Shown one piece after another: positions 15,780 through 24,861 of a stretch of DNA of 64,000 bases; positions within the stretch are counted from its first letter, which is position 1, and each line of letters begins with the position of its first letter. A program made the position numbers and the translations under genes. This DNA is from Bifidobacterium ramosum (GTDB lineage: Bacteria > Actinomycetota > Actinomycetes > Actinomycetales > Bifidobacteriaceae), in contig NZ_WBSM01000002.1 in assembly GCF_009299505.1 (NCBI RefSeq), positions 1-64,000 of the forward strand. Direction: 5' to 3'. Under the pieces are notes generated by a model. The model was not told where the DNA came from. It saw only the letters and a program-made list of their open reading frames with translations, and did no database searches.

Positions 15780-18401
15780 TCACTGCATACGCTTGAACAC
15801 GCTGATGCTCAGCGCCGGAATCGTCCACATATCATGCGCCAGGCTCGCGGCCTCCGCGGCCGACGTCTCGCCGTCGTCGCCGTCCACCGCCCGCTCGATG
15901 TCGAGAATCCCGTTGCCCTGCGCACTGCGCCCGCGCACCGCCGCGCCGGGCCGCCCGTCATCGTGATCCGCGCCGACCAACGTCGTATGCGGATCGGCCG
16001 TCACATTCGTCGTGCGCACCGACCTCGGCCGATCCAGCTTCTCCTCCGCGGCCAACTGCGCCTGCACCATGTCGACCAACTCGTTGATCGGATCGTCCTC
16101 GCTCACCGCGTTCGTCCAGTTGTCGTCGCTGAAATCATGCGGATCCAGCCGCTCGGTGAACATCCCATGCCCCGGCCGCACGCCGCACGCCACGCCGGAA
16201 CTCCACTCGCACTGCCATCCGCAGTCGGACGGCAACCGGAAGTGCCGGTCCTGATCCACGCCGTTGATCACGATGAGAATATCCGTCTCGTCCACCGACA
16301 GCAACCGCATCGCAAACGTACGCACGCCGGTGTCCATCCAGTCGCGTTCCATCGGCGTCGTCCCGTCCGACAGGTACCACTGCACGCGACTCGATGGCTT
16401 GAACAGGCCGAGCTGCGACAGTCGCGTGAAGAACTCCTCGTGATGATACAGTCCAAGCGACTTGCGGATCGAAATCAGCCGCGACACCATCTCCAGCCGC
16501 CGCATCTCCGGCGTCTTCTTGGTCTGGTACAGCCAGTCCCAGTCGAGCCACGTGATGTCGTTGTCCTGCGCGTACGCGTTGTTGTTGCCGTGCTGCGTGT
16601 TGCGGAACTCGTCGCCGGCGAGCATCATCGGCGTGCCGAGCGACAGCATGAGCGTGCCGAGCATGTTCATGGCCGCACGTTCGCGGTTGCGCGTGATCGC
16701 CGGGTCGCCGGTCGGGCCCTCCACGCCGAAGTTCACGGAATGGTTCGTGTTCGACCCGTCCATGTTGTTCTCGCCGTTGGCCTCGTTGTGCTTGCTCACG
16801 TACCGCGTCAGGTCGGTGAGCGTGAACCCGTCGTGGCAGGCCACGTAGTTGACCGACGCGACGCAGCCGCGCCCCGGATCGGTGGCGAACAGATCGGCCG
16901 ATCCGCACAGTCGCGTCGCCATCTCCTGCATGCCGATGCCGCCCGTCGCGCCCGGTTGCGTGTCGGTGAGCCAGAACCTGCGCGTCGTGTCGCGGAACCG
17001 GTCGTTCCACTCGCTGAACGGCATGCCGAACCCGCCCGTGCGCCAGCCTTGCGGGCCGAGATCCCACGGTTCCATGATGAGTTTGAGATTGCCGAGCAGC
17101 AGGTCCGACCGCAGCGCGTACAGGAACGGGTGATGCTTGGTGAACTCGCCGTCGAGTCGCGCCAGTGAAGCCGCGAGGTCGAAGCGGAAGCCGTCGATGC
17201 CGATGCGCTTGGCCCAGTACCGCAGCGAGTCCACGGCGAACGTCACGACGTGCGTGTTGGTGAAGTCGAGCGTGTTGCCGCAGCCGGTCGTGTCCTCGAG
17301 ATGACCGATGTTGTTGCGCTGCCGCCGATAGTACGACAGCGGGTCGAAGCCGCGCCAGCAGGTCGTCGGCCCCTCCACGCCGCCTTCGCACGTGTGGTTG
17401 TACACGACGTCCATGATGACCTCGAACCCGGCTTCGTGCAGCGCGTTCACCATGTCGATGACTTCCTGGCGCACGGCGCGCGCGCCCTGTTTGCGCGCGG
17501 CGGCGGTGGCGTACGACGGTTCGGGGGAGAAGTAGCTGAGCGTCGAGTATCCCCAGTAGTTGTGCCGGTCGCGCTCCTGCAGGAACAGTTCGTCCTGTTT
17601 GGCCTGGATCGGCAGCAGTTCGATCGACGTGACGCCGAGTCCCTGCAGATACGCGAGCGTGACCGGATGCGCGAGGCCGGCGTATGTGCCGCGCAGTTCC
17701 TCCGGCAGCCACGGCGCGTTCTTGGTGAAGCCCTTGACGTGCAGCTCGTACAGCACCGTCTTGCTCCACGGCACGTGCGGATGGACCGGATCGCCGTCGT
17801 GCTTGGTGACGTCGCGGTCGTCGATGGCGACGGACACCGGCATCTTGCCGATCGCGTCGACGGTGCTCATCGCGCCGAACGCGGAGCCGCGCACCTTATG
17901 ATCCTCGCCGATCTCGCACTGGTACGAGAACGCGGCCGGATCGAGCTGCATGGCGCCGTCGATGCCCTTGCCGTACGGGTCGAGCAGCAGCTTGTACGGG
18001 TTGAATCGCAGGCCGTGATCCGGGTCCCACGCGCCGTCCACGCGGTACGCGTAGCGCATGCCGTCCCACGCCTTCGGCAGGTGCACGTACCACAGGCCGT
18101 AGTTCGGTCCCTCCATGCGGAACAGCGTCTCGCGCACGTACAGCGATTCGATGATGCGCGTGCACACCGCGTGCTCGTGGATCTGCTGGAGGAACGACGA
18201 CGGCGAGTCCTCGAAGATGCGGATTGCATCGTTGAAGAAGGCGGTCGGCTGGTCGACCGGCTCGTACACGCACAGCCATACCTGATCGGCGGTTTCGGAG
18301 CGGACCACGGCATCCGCACCACCGTCCTCGGTGAAGTACAGTCCCGGCCTCGTTGCGTAGCGGTGCGGTATCGCATACCGCTGGGGTATCGCGTTCTTCA
18401 T
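15780..18401 (-). CDS. glgX: Glycogen debranching enzyme (GH13, GlgX type)
   Basis: Hydrolyses alpha-1,6 branches of glycogen or limit dextrins, 873 aa, somewhat longer than the usual 700-750 aa. An N-terminal CBM48-like region includes GLWYVHLPKAWDGMRYAYRVDG. The barrel has YELHVKGFT, VVYNHTCEGG, nucleophile Asp408 (GFRFDLA), acid/base Glu444 (IMEPWD) and Asp524 (ACHDGFTLTDL). The C-terminal approximately 100 residues are acidic and less conserved. The N-terminus has two short similar segments (IPQRYA, IPHRYA). Convergent with rpsI; its start faces the repeat block at 18435-18573. Confidence 0.93.
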   Translation of the reverse strand: MKNAIPQRYAIPHRYATRPGLYFTEDGGADAVVRSETADQVWLCVYEPVDQPTAFFNDAIRIFEDSPSSFLQQIHEHAVCTRIIESLYVRETLFRMEGPNYGLWYVHLPKAWDGMRYAYRVDGAWDPDHGLRFNPYKLLLDPYGKGIDGAMQLDPAAFSYQCEIGEDHKVRGSAFGAMSTVDAIGKMPVSVAIDDRDVTKHDGDPVHPHVPWSKTVLYELHVKGFTKNAPWLPEELRGTYAGLAHPVTLAYLQGLGVTSIELLPIQAKQDELFLQERDRHNYWGYSTLSYFSPEPSYATAAARKQGARAVRQEVIDMVNALHEAGFEVIMDVVYNHTCEGGVEGPTTCWRGFDPLSYYRRQRNNIGHLEDTTGCGNTLDFTNTHVVTFAVDSLRYWAKRIGIDGFRFDLAASLARLDGEFTKHHPFLYALRSDLLLGNLKLIMEPWDLGPQGWRTGGFGMPFSEWNDRFRDTTRRFWLTDTQPGATGGIGMQEMATRLCGSADLFATDPGRGCVASVNYVACHDGFTLTDLTRYVSKHNEANGENNMDGSNTNHSVNFGVEGPTGDPAITRNRERAAMNMLGTLMLSLGTPMMLAGDEFRNTQHGNNNAYAQDNDITWLDWDWLYQTKKTPEMRRLEMVSRLISIRKSLGLYHHEEFFTRLSQLGLFKPSSRVQWYLSDGTTPMERDWMDTGVRTFAMRLLSVDETDILIVINGVDQDRHFRLPSDCGWQCEWSSGVACGVRPGHGMFTERLDPHDFSDDNWTNAVSEDDPINELVDMVQAQLAAEEKLDRPRSVRTTNVTADPHTTLVGADHDDGRPGAAVRGRSAQGNGILDIERAVDGDDGETSAAEAASLAHDMWTIPALSISVFKRMQ

Positions 18402-18434
18402 ACAGCCATTGTAGCTGTGTCGTTTTAGGCGGGT

Positions 18435-18573
18435 GCGTGGCGGTTTTCGCTCGGGCGCGTGGCGGTTTTCGCTCGCTGAGGAGCGTGTTCCGCGGGCGTT
18501 TTCTGCCAGTCCGGTTGCTGCGTGGCGGTTTTCGCTCGCTAGGAGGGGCGTTAGCGAGTGTTTTCTGCCACGC
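18435..18573. repeat. 63-bp-period hairpin repeat (GCGTGGCGGTTTTCGCTCG family)
   Basis: Left arms lie at 18435-18453, 18457-18475 and 18520-18538; the last two are 63 bp apart. Right arms of the type GCGAGTGTTTTCTGCCACGC lie at about 18493-18509 (degenerate) and 18554-18573. Within a unit the outer TGGC/GCCA and inner CTCGC/GCGAG pair, with a symmetric T-rich mismatch (GGTTTTCG / TGTTTTCT) between them. No T-tract follows. It fills most of the gap between glgX and the ROK regulator gene. Confidence 0.8.
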
Positions 18574-18630
18574 GGGGAGGGCTTACGGCGCTATGGCGGA
18601 TGCCGGTGCTGTGCGGGGAGGGGCGCGGCG

Positions 18631-19758
18631 TCACGCGGCGATGCCGGCGATGTCGGCCAGGTAATCGGCGACGAACCGCAGCGCCGCGCCGACGATGTAC
18701 TGCCGGTCGTCGCGCAGGCTCTTGCGTAGGACGAATCCCGCCATGCCGGGCGGCGTGCGTTCCGCGACGCGCCGGTGCAGGTCGGCGATGTCGTCGTCAT
18801 CGAGATAGGTCGCCGCCTCGCCGCCGACGATTACGTCGCCGGCCACGATGGTCCGCGCGTTCGCGATCGCCTGCGCCACGTAGTCCAGCCACGTGTTCAT
18901 GCGCTCGCGGTGATGCGTCTCGCCCTGTTCGAGCACGCTGAAGAAGCCGGGGATGCTTTCGTAGTCCTCGGGCAGCGTCTGTGGCGAGCAGTACGCGCTC
19001 ATGCAGCCGCGTCGGCCGCACGTGCATTCGCGGCCGTCTGGCACGAGCGTCATGTGTTCGATCGCGCCGTTGCGGTGCGTGATGGCGGTGTCGCCTCGTC
19101 GTGCTGGTTGATGCAGTCGGCCATCGATGATGAGCGATCCGCTGGGTTGGCGATCGAGGTAGAGGCAGATCGCGTCGCCGAGCGTCGGGTCGAACCATGC
19201 TTCGGAGGTGGCCGATGCGTCCGCGGGGTGGATGGTGCCGCACGGGTGCCGCACGATCTGTTCGAGTGGTATGGCCGCCGGGGTGCGCAGACATAGGCCG
19301 ATGCCGAGGATGATGTCGTCGGATGCGGATGCGGTGGTGCCGCGGCGGTGCGGTGCGGCGGTGCTGTCGGCGAATTCGTTGACGATGATGCCGACGCGCT
19401 GCCAGTATGCGGCGTCGTTGCGATAAGGGAGCGTGCGGCTGAGTTCGGTGACGGTGTCGCCGTACAGGTCGATCGCCCGCACCGTGACGGTAGTGGTCGT
19501 GGTCGCGAGTCCGATCGCGAGCCGGTGACGTGGGTTGAAGGCGTAGGATCTCGCCTTGCGGCCGCCGGTGGACCGCTGCAGCGCGTCGGGGGTGACGATG
19601 CCGCGTGCGGCCAACTCCCGCAGGTGCTGCGTGATCGTGGGGGCGCTCAGACCGAGTTCCTGCGCCAGTTCCTGTTTGGTGGCCGTGCGGTGTTCGTAGA
19701 GATGACGGATGATGGCGGTTCGGGCGCGTGCGTTGGGTGCGGGGTGAGGCGACGTCAT
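18631..19758 (-). CDS. ROK-family transcriptional regulator
   Basis: 375 aa from the ATG at 19758 (GAAAGG upstream); an in-frame start at 19809 is less likely. An N-terminal winged helix-turn-helix (about 12-65: TKQELAQELGLSAPTITQHLRELAARG) precedes a ROK sugar-kinase fold with the zinc motif CTCGRRGCM. Such proteins repress or activate sugar genes in response to a sugar or sugar phosphate. Palindromes upstream of the gene suggest autoregulation. It is divergent from adhE with a shared 415-bp AT-rich regulatory region, so adhE could also be a target, though glgX and malQ lie nearby. Confidence 0.9.
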   Translation of the reverse strand: MTSPHPAPNARARTAIIRHLYEHRTATKQELAQELGLSAPTITQHLRELAARGIVTPDALQRSTGGRKARSYAFNPRHRLAIGLATTTTTVTVRAIDLYGDTVTELSRTLPYRNDAAYWQRVGIIVNEFADSTAAPHRRGTTASASDDIILGIGLCLRTPAAIPLEQIVRHPCGTIHPADASATSEAWFDPTLGDAICLYLDRQPSGSLIIDGRLHQPARRGDTAITHRNGAIEHMTLVPDGRECTCGRRGCMSAYCSPQTLPEDYESIPGFFSVLEQGETHHRERMNTWLDYVAQAIANARTIVAGDVIVGGEAATYLDDDDIADLHRRVAERTPPGMAGFVLRKSLRDDRQYIVGAALRFVADYLADIAGIAA

Positions 19759-19809
19759 TGGCGGCCTTTCGCGGGATGTGGATGCGGTTGCGATGGTGGA
19801 TACCAGCAT

Positions 19810-19879
19810 ACTTTATAAAAGTCATTTTGTATAACTTGGTTTGACAATATGACTTCTGTAAAGGCACTTTAATAAAGTG
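19810..19879. promoter_or_regulatory. Two related operator-like palindromes between the ROK gene and adhE
   Basis: CACTTTAATAAAGTG (19865-19879) is a perfect 7+1+7 palindrome. ACTTTATAAAAGT (19810-19822) is a near copy. They are 55 bp apart in unusually AT-rich DNA just upstream of the ROK gene. They are the obvious candidate binding sites of that regulator. Confidence 0.6.
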
Positions 19880-20062
19880 GTATCGCCGACATGTGCGTTC
19901 GCTTGTGATGTCGACGGAAAAAGCGAACAAAACACGGCGGAAATCCTGATTTTGGTACTAACTTGTCATAAATCAACCTTATAACGAACAAAAACAAGAC
20001 AGAAACGCACATGAAACGCCGCGGTTGGTGTGCGTGTGCGATACGAACAGTCGTTCGGTAGA

Positions 20063-20080
20063 TTGTGACGCAGGCCACAA
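20063..20080. promoter_or_regulatory. Rex-like operator upstream of adhE
   Basis: TTGTGACGCAGGCCACAA matches the Rex pattern TTGTGAnnnnnnTCACAA with one mismatch. It lies 94 bp before the adhE start. Rex is a redox sensor that releases DNA at high NADH and commonly controls adhE. No rex gene is in the window. Confidence 0.65.
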
Positions 20081-20173
20081 AAACGGCGGTTCGATACGAA
20101 CGCCGCGCGGCCGGTGCGACCGGTCGCCGCCGTGGCGGAACGTAAGTTGCTCCGAGCAAGTCAAGGAGGATTC

Positions 20174-22906
20174 ATGGCAGAAGCACAGCAGGCCGAGGCC
20201 CCCACCAAGCCGACCCCTGAAGAGAAGAAGGCGGCCGCCGAGGCCGAGGTCGACGCGCTCGTCAAGAAGGGCCTCAAGGCCCTCACCGAGTTCGAGAAGC
20301 TCGACCAGAAACAGGTTGACCGCATCGTCGCCAAGGCGTCCATCGCCGCGTTGAACAAGCACCTCGTGCTCGCGAAGATGGCCGTCGACGAGACCGGCCG
20401 TGGTCTTGTGGAAGACAAGGCCACCAAGAACATCTTCGCGTGCGAGCACGTCACCAACTACCTGGCCGGACAGAAGACCGTCGGCATCATCCGCGAGGAC
20501 GACGTCATGGGCATCGACGAGATCGCCGAGCCGGTCGGCGTCGTCGCCGGCGTCACCCCGGTCACCAACCCGACCTCCACCACCATCTTCAAGTCGCTCA
20601 TCGCGCTCAAGACCCGCTGTCCGATCATCTTCGGCTTCCACCCGTTCGCGCAGCAGTGCTCCGCCGAAGCCGCTCGCATCGTGCGCGACGCGGCCATCGA
20701 GGCCGGCGCCCCGGCCGACTGCATCCAGTGGATCGAGCACCCGTCCATCGAAGCCACCGGCGCGCTCATGAAGCACGACGGCGTCGCCACCATCCTCGCC
20801 ACCGGCGGCCCGGGCATGGTCAAGGCCGCATACTCCTCCGGCAAGCCGGCCCTCGGCGTCGGCGCCGGCAACGCCCCGGCCTACGTCGATGCGGACGTCG
20901 ACATCGTGCGCGCCGCGAACGACCTGATCCTGTCCAAGCACTTCGACTACGGCATGATCTGCGCCACCGAGCAGGCCATCATCGCCCACAAGGACATCTA
21001 CGATCCGCTGGTCAAGGAACTCAAGCGTCGCAAGGCGTACTTCGTCAACGACGAGGAGAAGGCCAAGCTCGAGCAGTACATGTTCGGCTGCACCGCGTTC
21101 TCCGGCGGCACCCCGAAGCTCAACTCCGTCGTGCCGGGCAAGTCCCCGCAGTACATCGCCAAGGCCGCCGGCTTCGAGATCCCCGCCGACGCGACCATCA
21201 TCGCCGCCGAATGCTCCGAGGTCTCCGACAACGAGCCGCTCACCCACGAGAAGCTCGCCCCGGTGCACGCCGTGCTCAAGGCCGATAACAAGGAGCAGGC
21301 GTTCGAGATGTGCGAGGCCATGCTCAAGCTCGGCGCCGGCCACACCGCCGCCATCCATACCAACAACGAGGCGCTCGTGCGCGAATACGGCCTGCGCATG
21401 CACGCCTGCCGCATCATCTGGAACTCCCCGAGCTCGCTCGGCGGCGTCGGCGACATCTACAACGCCATCGCCCCGTCGCTCACCCTCGGCTGCGGCTCCT
21501 ACGGCGGCAACTCGGTGTCCGGCAACGTGCAGGCGGTCAACCTGCTCAACATCAAGCGCATCGCTCGGAGGAACAACAACATGCAGTGGTTCAAGATCCC
21601 GGCCAAGACCTACTTCGAGCCGAACGCCATCAAGTACCTGCGCGACATGTACGGCATCGAGAAGGCCGTCATCGTGTGCGACAAGGTCATGGAGCAGCTC
21701 GGCATCGTCGATAAGGTCATCGACCAGCTGCGCGCCCGTTCCAACCGCGTCACCTTCCGCATCATCGACTACGTCGAGCCGGAGCCGAGCGTCGAGACTG
21801 TCGAACGCGGCGCCGAGATGATGCGCGAGGAGTTCGAGCCGGACACGATCATCGCGGTCGGCGGCGGCTCCCCGATGGACGCGGCCAAGATCATGTGGCT
21901 GCTGTACGAGCACCCGGAAATCTCCTTCTCCGACGTGCGTGAGAAGTTCTTCGATATCCGCAAGCGTGCCTTCAAGATCCCGCCGCTGGGCAAGAAGGCC
22001 AAGCTCGTGTGCATCCCGACCTCGTCCGGTACCGGTTCCGAAGTCACGCCGTTCGCCGTGATCACCGACCACAAGACCGGCTACAAGTACCCGATCACCG
22101 ACTACGCGCTCACCCCGTCCGTCGCGATCGTCGACCCGGTGCTCGCCCGCACCCAGCCGCGCAAGCTCGCGTCCGACGCCGGCTTCGACGCGCTGACCCA
22201 CTCGTTCGAGGCATACGTGTCCGTGTACGCGAACGACTTCACCGACGGCATGGCGCTGCACGCGGCCAAGCTCATCTGGGACAACCTGGCCGAGTCCGTC
22301 AACGGCGAGCCGGGTTTGGAGAAGACCAAGGCGCAGGAGAAGATGCACAACGCCGCTACCATGGCCGGCATGGCGTTCGGCTCCGCGTTCCTCGGCATGT
22401 GCCACGGCATGGCGCACACCATCGGCGCGCTGTGCCACGTCGCCCACGGCCGCACCAACTCCATCCTGCTGCCGTACGTGATCCGCTACAACGGCCAGGT
22501 GCCGGAGGAGCCGACCTCGTGGCCGAAGTACAACAAGTACATCGCCGACGAGCGCTACCGCGACATCGCCATCAACCTCGGCATCGACCCGGGCAAGACC
22601 CCGGCCGAAGCCGTCGAGAACCTGGCCCGCGCGGTGGAGGACTACCGCGACAACAAGCTCGGCATGAACAAGAGCTTCCAGGATTGCGGTGTGGACGAGG
22701 ACTACTTCTGGAGCGTGCTCGACCAGATCGGCATGCGCGCCTACGAGGACCAGTGCGCCCCCGCGAACCCGCGCATCCCGCAGATCGAGGACATGAAGGA
22801 CATCGCCATCGCCGCGTACTATGGCGTGCCGCAGGCCGAAGGCCACCGCATCCGCGTCGAGCGCGAGGGCGTGGCCGCCACGGAGGAGGCCTCCGAGCGC
22901 GCCTGA
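20174..22906 (+). CDS. adhE: Bifunctional acetaldehyde/alcohol dehydrogenase
   Basis: Reduces acetyl-CoA to acetaldehyde and then ethanol, recycling two NADH in the bifid shunt; 910 aa, normal length. The N-terminal half is a CoA-acylating aldehyde dehydrogenase with catalytic Cys263 (GMICATEQAI). The C-terminal half is an iron-dependent alcohol dehydrogenase (VGGGSPMDAAK, FDALTHSFEAYVS, GMCHGMAHTIG and HVAHGRTN supply NAD and iron ligands). The ATG at 20174 has an excellent site (AAGGAGG). Codon choice is strongly biased, as expected for a highly expressed gene. It is followed by its own terminator. Confidence 0.98.
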   Translation: MAEAQQAEAPTKPTPEEKKAAAEAEVDALVKKGLKALTEFEKLDQKQVDRIVAKASIAALNKHLVLAKMAVDETGRGLVEDKATKNIFACEHVTNYLAGQKTVGIIREDDVMGIDEIAEPVGVVAGVTPVTNPTSTTIFKSLIALKTRCPIIFGFHPFAQQCSAEAARIVRDAAIEAGAPADCIQWIEHPSIEATGALMKHDGVATILATGGPGMVKAAYSSGKPALGVGAGNAPAYVDADVDIVRAANDLILSKHFDYGMICATEQAIIAHKDIYDPLVKELKRRKAYFVNDEEKAKLEQYMFGCTAFSGGTPKLNSVVPGKSPQYIAKAAGFEIPADATIIAAECSEVSDNEPLTHEKLAPVHAVLKADNKEQAFEMCEAMLKLGAGHTAAIHTNNEALVREYGLRMHACRIIWNSPSSLGGVGDIYNAIAPSLTLGCGSYGGNSVSGNVQAVNLLNIKRIARRNNNMQWFKIPAKTYFEPNAIKYLRDMYGIEKAVIVCDKVMEQLGIVDKVIDQLRARSNRVTFRIIDYVEPEPSVETVERGAEMMREEFEPDTIIAVGGGSPMDAAKIMWLLYEHPEISFSDVREKFFDIRKRAFKIPPLGKKAKLVCIPTSSGTGSEVTPFAVITDHKTGYKYPITDYALTPSVAIVDPVLARTQPRKLASDAGFDALTHSFEAYVSVYANDFTDGMALHAAKLIWDNLAESVNGEPGLEKTKAQEKMHNAATMAGMAFGSAFLGMCHGMAHTIGALCHVAHGRTNSILLPYVIRYNGQVPEEPTSWPKYNKYIADERYRDIAINLGIDPGKTPAEAVENLARAVEDYRDNKLGMNKSFQDCGVDEDYFWSVLDQIGMRAYEDQCAPANPRIPQIEDMKDIAIAAYYGVPQAEGHRIRVEREGVAATEEASERA

Positions 22907-22950
22907 GCCGCGGCAGCTGGCTGAGAACGCGAGCTGAGTGAGCTGGTCGA

Positions 22951-22985
22951 GGGGAGTCCATCCGCAAGGGTGGGCTCCCCTTTTG
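22951..22985 (+). terminator. Intrinsic terminator of adhE
   Basis: A 13-bp stem with two G-U pairs (GGGGAGTCCATCC / GGGTGGGCTCCCC), GCAA loop, then TTTTG. It starts 45 nt after the stop. Confidence 0.85.
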
Positions 22986-23001
22986 CGACCTCCACCCCCT
23001 A

Positions 23002-23078
23002 CGGACACGGCGTTATCCGGCGTAGGGCCAGACTTCGAAACTCACGCGTACCCCGCCCCTTGCGGACACGGCGATATC
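23002..23078. repeat. Direct repeat CGGACACGGCGxTATC, two copies
   Basis: Copies at 23002-23017 and 23063-23078 start 61 bp apart, each preceded by a CCCCT-like stretch. No arms matching the main hairpin family are present beyond CGGACA. Possibly a strongly decayed doublet. Confidence 0.45.
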
Positions 23079-23101
23079 ACGTCATGCCTCCCTTCCCTCT
23101 T

Positions 23102-23150
23102 CTACGGACATACAGCCGATTTTGCGTCCTGAGCGGCTGTATGTCCGTAG
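23102..23150. repeat. Hairpin-family unit (core 23104-23148)
   Basis: 45-bp unit, stem extended by CT/AG at the ends. Its loop (ATTTTGCGTCCTGAG) resembles the complement of the loop of the unit at 23676, so those two are inverted copies 572 bp apart. Confidence 0.9.
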
Positions 23151-23259
23151 CGATGAATTACAACGGCGCGTGGAACTGCCGTAAGCGTCTACGCTCTCTC
23201 CCCTTAACGGGCTCGGCAGTCCCACAGTTCCAGCTTCACCCTCTGTCCCTATCCTCCTA

Positions 23260-23304
23260 ACGGACATACAGCCGATCCGGCCCATGGATTTGGCTGTATG
23301 TCCG
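23260..23304. repeat. Hairpin-family unit
   Basis: 45-bp unit with loop ATCCGGCCCATGGATTT. The right arm reads TTGGCTG and lacks the final T of the consensus. It has no partner at about 100 bp. The following 200 bp (23305-23513) hold no gene that I can see and lead into the CRISPR remnant. Confidence 0.85.
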
Positions 23305-23513
23305 CAATAGTCGGGATGCCCGGAGGCATCTCCGGTCGTAATCGTGGTCTGACTTCGGTTTTTCGGATATCTTGGGGCGTCGTGGGTGGCGTGTCGTTTT
23401 GCGGGGGGAGTGGTTTGCATCTCGACGGATCGTTCGTTGGGTGATTCCGGCTGCTTCGATACGGTGTATGGACCATCTTGTGATAGTTGGCGTTCGTGAT
23501 CATACATGAATGA

Positions 23514-23664
23514 GTGCTCCCCGCACCCGCGGGGATGATCCCGCGGAATCGGCGGTCGACTGCGCGTTCGACACATGCTCCCCGCACCCGCGGGGATGAT
23601 CCCTGCATCTGAATGCCGCGTCGTAGCGCGTCCGTGTGTTCCCTGTTGCCATCCCTGCAACCCT
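23514..23664 (+). CRISPR. Type I-E CRISPR remnant: two repeats plus one degenerate repeat
   Basis: Repeats of 29 nt at 23514-23542 and 23575-23603 share TGCTCCCCGCACCCGCGGGG and the ending ATGATCCC, the I-E repeat type. They are separated by a 32-nt spacer, exactly the I-E geometry. Exactly 32 nt after the second repeat, 23636-23664 begins GTGTTCCCTG, matching 8 of the first 10 repeat bases and then diverging, as a decayed terminal repeat would. The array therefore has two spacers. No cas gene is in the window. Confidence 0.85.
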
Positions 23665-23675
23665 CACCCTCTCCT

Positions 23676-23827
23676 ACGGACATACAGCCGACCAAGACGC
23701 AAAATCGGCTGTATGTCCGTTGAAAAGGTAAGCCGAAACATCACGTGGGTCCGCCATAAGCGCGCGTGGCCACCTCCTTCAACGGACAACCAGCCGAAAT
23801 CACCCCTGAAATCGGCTGGTTGTCCGT
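23676..23827. repeat. Hairpin-family doublet 6 (units 23676-23720 and 23782-23827)
   Basis: Starts are 106 bp apart. Unit 2 carries paired substitutions in the stem: ACAACCAG on the left with CTGGTTGT on the right. The loops are not clearly inverted here. It begins 12 bp after the CRISPR remnant and ends 60 bp before the 3' end of the convergent decarboxylase gene. Confidence 0.93.
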
Positions 23828-23888
23828 TAAAGAGAAAAGGAGGGCCGGCGTTGAGAGCGGCGAGACATCTGTGGGAAGACTGTCCGCC

Positions 23889-24662
23889 TCAGCGCTTGGT
23901 GTCGCCTTCGGCACTGGTGATCGCCTCGGCGATCGGATCGTGGCTGAAATCATGCTCGCGGTAGCTGGGATCGTCCACCGGCAGATGCTGCACCAGCGTA
24001 TCGAACACCTGACTGTAGATCTTTCCGTGATCGAGCACCGCGTCCAGCACGTGCCCGCCAAACGTATGATCGTCGGACAGGAAATGCTCGTGGAACCCGG
24101 CAACCGCCGCGCCGTGGAACATGACTGGCGAAAAATAGCCGAGCATCGTGCCCTTCACATCGTGCCGCAGGAACATCGCCTGCCGGTCGGCCACCTCAAC
24201 CAGCGTCGGGTACGGGGCCTGCTGTTTGATCACCGCGCGCGTCTTGATAAAGCTGAACGTGCCGCGCACGATCACCGAGAAGAACGTGTTCGCGCGGCCG
24301 TTCGCCTCGACGATGCGCCGGTTGAGCTCCTTGAGTCCGATGTCGCTGCGTTCGCACTGATATTGGAACGCGGCGTGGTGCACGTTCGCGAACGGCATGG
24401 TGAAATCATCTGGCACGCGTTCGGCCACACCGCTGCTGCCGACCTTGTACGCCACGCCGTCGAGGATGATGAGCTCGCCGTCGAGTCCTTCGCCGGTGCC
24501 GATGCCGGTGTCGCCGTGCGTGAGCAGGTCGCCGATGGTCGTGGTGCCTTCGAGCAGGCCGGGCACGAGCAGGGCGAGCGTGCCGTGCTGGTACAGCTGG
24601 TTGGCGTGGTGCGCCGTGATGGGTCTGATCTGGGAGCCGCGTGATGATGTCACGGGATTCAC
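23889..24662 (-). CDS. budA: Alpha-acetolactate decarboxylase
   Basis: Converts acetolactate to acetoin, 257 aa, normal length, GTG start. Family hallmarks: GTTTIGDLLTHGDTGIGT, LDGELIILDG and the zinc ligands His191, His193 and His204 (GFHEHFLSDDHTFGGH). It is convergent with adhE across the repeat/CRISPR region. No acetolactate synthase gene is adjacent; the substrate may come from branched-chain amino acid synthesis. Confidence 0.95.
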   Translation of the reverse strand: MNPVTSSRGSQIRPITAHHANQLYQHGTLALLVPGLLEGTTTIGDLLTHGDTGIGTGEGLDGELIILDGVAYKVGSSGVAERVPDDFTMPFANVHHAAFQYQCERSDIGLKELNRRIVEANGRANTFFSVIVRGTFSFIKTRAVIKQQAPYPTLVEVADRQAMFLRHDVKGTMLGYFSPVMFHGAAVAGFHEHFLSDDHTFGGHVLDAVLDHGKIYSQVFDTLVQHLPVDDPSYREHDFSHDPIAEAITSAEGDTKR

Positions 24663-24737
24663 GATACGGCGTATGGTTTCGGCGGATTCGCGTCCGTCTC
24701 AAGTGGTGTCCGTGACTCGCGTCACATTGTTTCCCGC

Positions 24738-24783
24738 AACGTACATACAGTCGATCCGGGTACCTAAATCGGCTGTATGTCCG
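24738..24783. repeat. Hairpin-family unit, ACGTAC variant
   Basis: Left arm ACGTACATACAGTCGAT against right arm CGGCTGTATGTCCGT: here the G-to-T change in ACGTAC is not compensated on the right. Same loop orientation as the unit at 24867. Confidence 0.9.
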
Positions 24784-24861
24784 TTAGAAGGGGAGTGACG
24801 CGACGATAACGATGGTTTTATATGCGGATATACGGACCTATATATAGTCGCGATCTATCTT

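Noticed and set aside
19979-23008. Long minus-strand open frame (1009 codons) opposite adhE
   Set aside because: It mirrors a strongly codon-biased gene; the translation is Val/Leu/Gly/Asp/Arg/His-rich with no family motif. Open antisense frames are expected at this GC content.
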